From: DASXSB01 sp036506275
Lineage (GTDB): Bacteria > Methylomirabilota > Methylomirabilia > Rokubacteriales > CSP1-6
DNA length: 45,888 nt
Direction of reading: 5' to 3'
NCBI GenBank assembly: GCA_036506275.1
Contig: DASXSB010000112.1
Coordinates: forward strand, 1-45,888
Part shown: positions 41,312 to 45,888 of the stretch, piece after piece
Layout of the letters: the number at the start of each line of letters is the position of its first letter
Numbering within the stretch: position 1 is the stretch's first letter
Made by a program: the position numbers and the translations under genes
Notes under the pieces: model-generated
Told to the model about the DNA's origin: nothing
Database searches by the model: none
What the model saw: only the letters and a program-made list of their open reading frames with translations

Positions 41312-42394
41312 ATGCCGGGCGTGAGCCTGCGCGCCCTCACCCTCCGTTACGGTGACGTGGCCGCGGTGGAGGACCTCACGCTCGAGGTCAAGCCCGGCGA
41401 GCTCGTCGCGCTCCTCGGGCCGTCCGGATGCGGCAAGACGACCACGCTCCGTCTGGTGGCGGGATTTCTCACGCCGGAGGCGGGCGAGATCTGGGTCGGC
41501 GAGCGCCGCCTCTCCTCGTCGCGAACGGTCGTGCCGCCCGAGCGGCGGCGCATGGCGATGATCTTCCAGAGCTACGCGCTGTGGCCGCACATGACGGTGG
41601 CGCAGAACGTGGCGTACGGACTCCGCTTCAAGCCCGACGTCGCACGCGCCGAACGCGACCGGCGCGTGCGCGAGATGCTCGGCGTGGTGCAGCTCGGTGG
41701 CTACGAGAGCCGGTACCCGGGCGAGCTGTCCGGCGGCCAGCAGCAGCGGGTGGCGGTGGCGCGCGCGCTCGTGGTCGAGCCCGAGATCTTGCTGCTCGAC
41801 GAGCCGCTCTCGAACCTGGACGCCAACCTGCGCGAGGAGATGCGTTTCGAGATCCGCCGCCTTCACGAGACGTTCGGCATCACGACGCTCTACGTCACCC
41901 ACGATCAGGCGGAGGCGATGGTGATCTCCGATCGGATCGCCGTCCTCCAGCACGGCCGCGTGGTGCAGGTGGGCACCGCCGACGAGGTCTTCCAGCACCC
42001 GCGCACGCGCTTCGTGGCGGAGTTCATCGGACGCACGAATCTCCTGGAAGGCGTGGCGGCGGCGCCGGACGTGATCACGCGCGGTGCGCTCCGCCTTCGC
42101 GTCGCCCCCGCCGGGCTCGACCCCGGCGCTCCGGTAGTGGTGTCGATCCGCCCGCACGCCATTGTGCTTCTTACCGACGGGGTGGCGAGCGGCCCTCCGA
42201 ATACGCTCGCGGGAGAAGTGAAGCGCGCGAGCTTCCTCGGCGAGAGCATCGACTACGAGATCGCGCTCGCCGGCACCGACGTGATCGTCCGCGCCACCGC
42301 TCCCGCTACACGGCGTCTCCGTCCCGGCCAGCCCGTGATGCTGCGGATAGATCCGGAGGCGTGTGTCCCTCTCCCTGGGGCCCCGGTCTCCTGA
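41312..42394 (+). CDS. Fe3+/polyamine-type ABC ATPase
   Basis: A 360-residue ATP-binding subunit. Walker A GPSGCGKT is at 36-43, the signature LSGGQ at 139-143, and Walker B with ILLLDEPLSNLDANLREE and the H-loop THDQAEAM follow. A TOBE-like C-terminal domain fills residues about 245-360. This is the PotA/FbpC-type architecture. It drives import through the two-domain permease encoded just upstream, completing the only full ABC system in the window. It ends the unit that starts at 33652. Confidence 0.94.
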   Translation: MPGVSLRALTLRYGDVAAVEDLTLEVKPGELVALLGPSGCGKTTTLRLVAGFLTPEAGEIWVGERRLSSSRTVVPPERRRMAMIFQSYALWPHMTVAQNVAYGLRFKPDVARAERDRRVREMLGVVQLGGYESRYPGELSGGQQQRVAVARALVVEPEILLLDEPLSNLDANLREEMRFEIRRLHETFGITTLYVTHDQAEAMVISDRIAVLQHGRVVQVGTADEVFQHPRTRFVAEFIGRTNLLEGVAAAPDVITRGALRLRVAPAGLDPGAPVVVSIRPHAIVLLTDGVASGPPNTLAGEVKRASFLGESIDYEIALAGTDVIVRATAPATRRLRPGQPVMLRIDPEACVPLPGAPVS

Positions 42395-42426
42395 CGCCGT
42401 CGAGGCCAGAGTCGGGCTCCCCGTGC

Positions 42427-42442
42427 TGGCACCGCAAATGCA
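42427..42442 (+). promoter_or_regulatory. Candidate sigma-54 promoter
   Basis: TGGCACCGCAAATGCA has the GG-N10-GC spacing of sigma-54 promoters; it matches TGGCAC at the -24 side and TGCA at the -12 side. The transcription start would be near 42453, about 32 bases before the small gene at 42485. In GC-rich DNA such matches can occur by chance. Confidence 0.45.
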
Positions 42443-42451
42443 CTTTGTGCA
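42439..42451 (+). promoter_or_regulatory. Small inverted repeat at the promoter start region
   Basis: TGCAC and GTGCA flank TTT and overlap the -12 side of the sigma-54-like promoter. It could be an operator; the arms are only 5 bases long. Confidence 0.3.
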
Positions 42452-42484
42452 GGGCGTTGCAGGTCGCTGCAGCGGGAGGTTCTC

Positions 42485-42586
42485 ATGTCTCGCCAAGAGT
42501 CGCTTCACTCACACGGATTCGTCGCCTCCGTACTGTTCGCGTTGACCATGGTGGCGCTCGCCTGGGTCTCCAACCCGTACCTGTAA
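42485..42586 (+). CDS. Tiny single-span membrane protein (33 residues)
   Basis: An ATG with GGGAGG 5 bases upstream opens a 33-residue protein that begins MSRQESLHSHGF, continues into a hydrophobic helix VASVLFALTMVALAWV and ends SNPYL. It has a short polar N-terminus and one TM segment. Its upstream region carries a sigma-54-like promoter and the downstream region an intrinsic-terminator-like hairpin, so it may be an independent transcription unit. I do not recognise the family. Small proteins of this shape often regulate a larger membrane complex; the ABC importer upstream is the nearest candidate, by location only. Confidence 0.6.
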   Translation: MSRQESLHSHGFVASVLFALTMVALAWVSNPYL

Positions 42587-42622
42587 GCCCGGAACACCGC
42601 CGCGCGACCGCCCGTCGGCGAA

Positions 42623-42650
42623 GTCCGGCGCCCTGACATTGGCGCCGGGC
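42623..42650 (+). other. Perfect stem-loop downstream of the tiny membrane gene
   Basis: CCGGCGCC and GGCGCCGG pair over 8 bases, extendable by a G-U and a G-C pair, around an 8-base loop. It lies 37 bases after the stop codon, in a stretch without a gene. Confidence 0.5.
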
Positions 42651-42693
42651 CGGCGGCAGAGTCCCGCGACGTTTCGGTAGCCCGACGTCCCGC

Positions 42694-42715
42694 GCGGTAC
42701 CCTCGTACCGCTTTT
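42694..42715 (+). terminator. Candidate intrinsic terminator
   Basis: GCGGTAC and GTACCGC pair around CCTC and are followed directly by TTTT. The stem has 7 base pairs and the T-run is short, so it is a modest but well-formed terminator for the unit beginning at 42485. Confidence 0.55.
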
Positions 42716-42856
42716 CCCGCCGAGCGAGCTTTCGACCCTCTCAGTGGTCCCTTTCAGTTGATGCGCCCGCGGCGCGGACGCCACGGGTGACGGTCGGAGT
42801 ACACTTCGAGACGAAGCGCGCTCCCCCCTGGAGAGCGCACTCCCCTGGAGACGACG
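42716..42856. promoter_or_regulatory. Leader region of the dehydrogenase/chromate unit
   Basis: No gene is visible. TACACT at 42800-42805 is a possible -10 element on the plus strand, without a clear -35. GCGCTC (42818-42823) and GAGCGC (42833-42838) form a small stem at the predicted 5-prime end of the mRNA, and CCCCTGGAGA occurs twice, the second copy holding the ribosome site GGAG at 42847-42850. Confidence 0.35.
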
Positions 42857-43684
42857 ATGACGACGATCGGACTGCTGCACCCGGGAGAGATGGGAAGCGC
42901 CGTGGGCGCCGCCGCCGCCCGCCGCGCGCGCGTGCGATGGGCGTCGGTGGGTCGCAGCGCGGCCACACGCGCGCGGGCGGAGGCGGACGGGTTGGAGGAC
43001 TCGGGAACAGTGGCGCGGCTCGTCGGCGACAGCGACGTGATCCTCTCCGTGTGCCCGCCGGGGGCGGCGGCCGACGTCGCGCGCGAAGTGGCGGACCTCG
43101 GCTTTCGCGGGACGTACGTGGACGCGAACGCCGTCGCCCCCGAGACGGCCCGCGCCATCGGCGAGGTGGTGACGGCGGCCGGCGCCCGCTTCGTGGATGG
43201 CGGCATCATCGGTCCTCCGCCGCGCCGCCCCGGCCTCGCGCGGCTCTACCTGTCCGGGCCCGGCGCGGGCGACGTCGCCGCCGTCTTCGCGGACGCGCCG
43301 CTCCAGGCCATCGTCCTCGACGGTCCCGTCGGCGCCGCGTCGGCCGTGAAGGTCGCGTACGCGGCGTGGAACAAGGGCTCGCAGGCGTTGCTGCTGGCGG
43401 TGCGCGCACTCGCCATGCGCGAGGGCGTGGACGAGGCGCTGATCGCCGAGTGGACGCGCTCGGCGCCCGACCTCCCCGCGCGCGCCGACAACGCCGTGGG
43501 CACCGCCCGCAAGGCGTGGCGCTTCGTCGGTGAGATGGAAGAGATCGCGGCCACCTTCGGCGCCGCCGGTCTTCCCGAGGGCTTTCACGCCGCCGCCGCC
43601 GAGATCTATCGACGCCTCGCGGGGTGGAAGGACACGCCGTCGGCGCCGTCCGTGGCCGACGTGGCGAAGGCGCTCGCGCCATGA
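42857..43684 (+). CDS. 6-phosphogluconate-dehydrogenase-like oxidoreductase with DUF1932 domain
   Basis: A 275-residue protein of the beta-hydroxyacid dehydrogenase superfamily. The N-terminal Rossmann fold starts TIGLLHPGEMGSAVG (residues 3-17), and VDANAVAPETARAIGE with the substrate-side Asn follows. The C-terminal helical half, with AASAVKVAYAAWNKGSQALLLAVRALA, fits DUF1932 (PF09130). The reaction is NAD(P)-dependent oxidation or reduction of an unknown acid or imine. GGAG with a 6-base spacer supports the ATG. It is the first of four genes joined by 4-base overlaps. Confidence 0.85.
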   Translation: MTTIGLLHPGEMGSAVGAAAARRARVRWASVGRSAATRARAEADGLEDSGTVARLVGDSDVILSVCPPGAAADVAREVADLGFRGTYVDANAVAPETARAIGEVVTAAGARFVDGGIIGPPPRRPGLARLYLSGPGAGDVAAVFADAPLQAIVLDGPVGAASAVKVAYAAWNKGSQALLLAVRALAMREGVDEALIAEWTRSAPDLPARADNAVGTARKAWRFVGEMEEIAATFGAAGLPEGFHAAAAEIYRRLAGWKDTPSAPSVADVAKALAP

Positions 43685-44157
43685 GCCGCGCCACGCCCGC
43701 CACCGGCCTCGGCCTCACGCGTCTTCAACACCTCGTGCTGTGGGTCGCGGACGTCGAGCGCAGCGTGCGCTTCTACCGCGACGTGCTCGGCTTCGAGGTC
43801 ACGAAGCGGTATCCGAACGCGGCCTTCTTGAAAATCGCCGGCAGCGCCGACGATCACAACCTCGGACTCTTCGAACAGGCGGGCGTCGCGCCTCCCGACG
43901 AGGGCGTGGCGCGGATGTATCACTCGGCGTGGGAGGTGGCGGAGATCACGGACCTCGTGCGCGCGCGCGAGCGGCTGCGCGCCGAGGGCGCCCTCGTGGG
44001 CTCTTCCGACCACGGCGTGAGCCTCTCGCTCTACGCCAAGGATCCTGACGGCCTCGAGTTCGAGATCTTCTGGACGGTGCCGGGCGGCACGCCCGTGGGC
44101 ACGCGGCCGCTCGATCTCGACCGCGAGGTCGCCCAGCGCGGCATCAGGATGGAGTGA
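43681..44157 (+). CDS. VOC-family (glyoxalase/dioxygenase-like) protein
   Basis: A 158-residue vicinal-oxygen-chelate protein with two beta-alpha-beta-beta-beta modules. Likely metal ligands are His17 in LQHLVLWV, His81 in MYHSAWEV and Glu128 in GLEFEIFW, the set used by extradiol dioxygenases and related enzymes. The SVRFYRDVLGFEV helix-strand is the family hallmark. It could cleave a catechol, isomerise a glutathione adduct or confer resistance. The ATG overlaps the dehydrogenase stop, and the stop overlaps the chromate transporter start. Confidence 0.88.
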   Translation: MSRATPATGLGLTRLQHLVLWVADVERSVRFYRDVLGFEVTKRYPNAAFLKIAGSADDHNLGLFEQAGVAPPDEGVARMYHSAWEVAEITDLVRARERLRAEGALVGSSDHGVSLSLYAKDPDGLEFEIFWTVPGGTPVGTRPLDLDREVAQRGIRME

Positions 44158-44720
44158 CGCCACCCGCGCCGCCGCCGACCGACACGGCGCCCCGCGTGTC
44201 GCTCGGCGATCTCTATCGAGGCTTCTTCGGGGCAGGGGCGCGCGGCTTCGGCGGCACGCTGCCGTGGGCGCGACGGATGCTGGTGGACGAGCGCCGGTGG
44301 CTCACGCCCCAGGAGTTCACCGACATCTTCAGCCTCTGCAACTTCCTGCCCGGCCCCAACGTCGTCAACGTGTCGATCGTGGTCGGCGCGCGCTTCCAGG
44401 GCGTGCGCGGCTCGCTCGTCGCCTTCGCGGGCCTGCTCACGCTGCCCATCGTCGCCATCCTCACCCTCGCCCTCCTCTACGAGCGCTTCGGGCAGCTTCC
44501 GGGAATCGACGCCGTCCTGCGCGGCGTGGGCGCGGCGGCGGCCGGCCTCATCAGCGCCACCGGCCTCCGGATGGCGGCGCCGCTGGCGAGGCTCCCGCGC
44601 GCACTCGTCTTCCTCGCCATCACGTTCGTCGCCATCGCCGTTCTGCGCTGGCCGCTGGTGCCGGTGCTGCTCGTCGTGGCGCCGCTGAGCGCGCTGGCGG
44701 CATGGGGGCAACGCCCGTGA
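44154..44720 (+). CDS. chrA: Chromate transporter, N-terminal-type half (CHR domain)
   Basis: A 188-residue single-domain CHR protein. GFGG at 31-34 and PGPN at 66-69 (in SLCNFLPGPNVVN) are the conserved motifs of the CHR family; about five to six TM segments follow. Short-chain CHR proteins work as pairs with opposite topology, here with the next gene. They export chromate or related oxyanions. The GTG start lies in the stop of the VOC gene (GTGA). Confidence 0.9.
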   Translation: MTPPAPPPTDTAPRVSLGDLYRGFFGAGARGFGGTLPWARRMLVDERRWLTPQEFTDIFSLCNFLPGPNVVNVSIVVGARFQGVRGSLVAFAGLLTLPIVAILTLALLYERFGQLPGIDAVLRGVGAAAAGLISATGLRMAAPLARLPRALVFLAITFVAIAVLRWPLVPVLLVVAPLSALAAWGQRP

Positions 44721-45241
44721 GCTCGCTCGCGACGCTCGCCTGGCGGTTCACGTTGCTCTCGTTCGTGGCGGTGGGCGGGGTGACGTCGGTCCTCCCCGAG
44801 GTCCACCGGGTGGTCGTGGACATCCATCACTGGATGACCGATGCCGAGTTCACTCGGCTCTTCGCGATGTCGCAGGCGGCGCCCGGCCCCAACATGCTGC
44901 TGGTGACGTTGATCGGCTGGCAGGTGGCCGGTCTTCCCGGCGCGCTGGTTGCCACCGCCGCCATGTGCGCGCCGTCCTGCACGCTGAGCTACTTCGTGGC
45001 GCACCTGTGGCAGCGCTTCCGCGGCGCGCCGTGGCGGCGCGCGGTGGAGGCGGGGCTGGCGCCGATCACGGTCGCTCTCGTACTCTCCACCGGGTGGGTG
45101 CTCATGCGCGGAGCCGGCAGCACGGGGTGGCCGGTCTACGCGATCAGCATCGCCACTGCCGCCCTCGTGCTCTCGACGCGGATCAATCCCCTCTGGCTCT
45201 TCCTGGCGGCGGCGGGTCTCGGGCTCGTGGGCGCGCTCTAA
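44717..45241 (+). CDS. chrA: Chromate transporter, C-terminal-type half (CHR domain)
   Basis: A 174-residue second CHR-domain protein with APGPN at residues 55-59 and a VAVGGVTSVLPEV start corresponding to the GxGG motif region of the other half. Its GTG at 44717 overlaps the preceding stop (GTGA), as at the other junctions; an in-frame ATG at 44702 is also possible. The two halves together equal a full-length ChrA. It ends the four-gene unit and is convergent with the ankyrin gene, 4 bases apart. Confidence 0.9.
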   Translation: MSSLATLAWRFTLLSFVAVGGVTSVLPEVHRVVVDIHHWMTDAEFTRLFAMSQAAPGPNMLLVTLIGWQVAGLPGALVATAAMCAPSCTLSYFVAHLWQRFRGAPWRRAVEAGLAPITVALVLSTGWVLMRGAGSTGWPVYAISIATAALVLSTRINPLWLFLAAAGLGLVGAL

Positions 45242-45245
45242 AGAC

Positions 45246-45888
45246 TCAACTCTTGCCGGGTCGTGTCGATAGTTCGTTGGCCATGGTCTTGAACTCTGGA
45301 TCTCGCTTTCTCGACATGATCTCGGCGGCCGTGTCACCTTTCTCGTCCTTCAGGTCGCCGCGGGCGCCGTAGCGAAGGAGCACGCGGAAATGACGCTTCT
45401 CGCTGTCCTTTTTCAGCATGTAATGAAGCGCGGTCATGCCATGGCTGTCTTGAATGTTCACGTTGGCGCCGCGCTCGAGTAAGGCTTCCGCCGCCCGGAA
45501 ATGACTACCCTTCACCGCACTGAGGAAGGGGGTCTCGTCTTCGGCAACCGGATCGATATCGGCGCCATGCTCGAGGAGCAATTTGATGGCGGTGACGTCG
45601 TTCCTGTGCGCGGCCGCCCACAGGCAATGATTCGGATCGGAACCGCGTTGCAACAGATGTTCGGCCAGGTGCAGATTCTGGCCTCGGGAGACTGCGTACC
45701 AAAGCGGTGTCGCCTTCCAGTTCTCTTCGCGGAATGCCTCTTGGTTGATATTCCGGCGTTGAGCAGGACGTCCGCGGTGCGGATGCTGTGGGCCGGCGAC
45801 AGCTTCTTGTCGCTGACATTGACGCCGCAGCAGATGTGAAGGAAGTTCCGTCCTCGGTCGTCCCGATATGCGATCAGGCTCGAGTGGG
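45246..45888 (-). pseudogene. Frameshifted ankyrin-repeat protein gene, cut by the right edge
   Basis: The 3-prime part encodes ankyrin repeats such as AIKLLLEHGADIDPV, AAEALLERGANVNIQDSHGMTALHYML and VLLRYGARGDLKDEKGDTAAEIM. Read upstream on the minus strand, the same protein continues through LAEHLLQRGSDPN and WKATPLWYAVSRG to about 45749; before that the homologous text (SPAHSIRTADVLLNAG, preceded by RDDRGRNFLHICCGVNV) is in another frame. At the junction, GGA and ATC are separated by only two bases where a repeat normally has two codons (as in NAGADIN). The gene therefore has a net frame change near 45750, by mutation or assembly error. Its composition looks less GC-rich than its neighbours. 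Confidence 0.75.

Noticed and set aside
1..45888. tRNA, rRNA, CRISPR, insertion sequences, phage or toxin-antitoxin systems
   Set aside because: No cloverleaf, repeat array, transposase/integrase motif or antitoxin-like small gene pair was seen on either strand.

Overview
The window is a strongly GC-rich (about 70 percent by eye), densely packed bacterial chromosome segment with about 45 protein genes. Most lie in head-to-tail units whose stop and start codons overlap as ATGA or GTGA. I see no rRNA, tRNA, CRISPR array, transposase or integrase. The abundance of orphan ABC solute receptors, a molybdenum hydroxylase large subunit, MmgE/PrpD, acyl-CoA ligases and amidohydrolases suggests an uncultured soil heterotroph, for example of the Rokubacteria/Methylomirabilota type. 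That placement is inference only.

Left region (1-9173): part of a type II fatty-acid/polyketide-like biosynthetic locus. FabG-like reductase (-) and an LpxL-like acyltransferase with two methyltransferases (+) diverge from a 45-bp spacer. Facing them is a tightly coupled minus-strand unit: acyl carrier protein, HxxxD acyltransferase, FAD oxidoreductase, acyl-CoA/ACP ligase and a flavin-dependent halogenase-like protein. The set resembles aryl-polyene/dialkylresorcinol-type pigment loci. The ketosynthase and dehydratase would have to lie beyond the left edge.

9255-11587: a papain/C39-like lipoprotein, an M48-like metalloprotease and a GAF protein. 11592-18605: two mirror-image peptide-type ABC transporters (receptor, permease B, permease C), both without ATPases, divergently transcribed from promoters that share one -35 region. 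18663-19930: an XRE-cupin regulator under a palindromic operator, followed by a GNAT acetyltransferase. 19851-22803: a TrpX-like receptor, a cupin, an IlvE-type aminotransferase and a Cys-rich protein. 22961-27710: PIG-L deacetylase, SnoaL-like, DoxX, dihydropyrimidinase-like, DinB-like and two exported proteins. 27900-32589: amidohydrolase, orphan xanthine-dehydrogenase-type large subunit, zinc-ribbon DUF1003 protein and hotdog thioesterase. 32596-33558: SrkA kinase. 33652-42394: a catabolic/uptake unit with 4-coumarate-CoA-ligase-like enzyme, peptide-type receptor, MmgE/PrpD protein and a complete Fe3+-type ABC importer. 42427-42715: a tiny membrane-protein gene with a sigma-54-like promoter and a terminator. 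42857-45241: dehydrogenase, VOC protein and a split chromate transporter. 45246-45888: a frameshifted ankyrin-repeat gene cut by the right edge.

Two genome-wide style features stand out. Many first genes of units have no Shine-Dalgarno sequence but a TANNNT hexamer 6-8 nt before the start codon, as expected for leaderless mRNAs, while internal genes use normal ribosome sites. Several strong stem-loops sit between genes of one unit.
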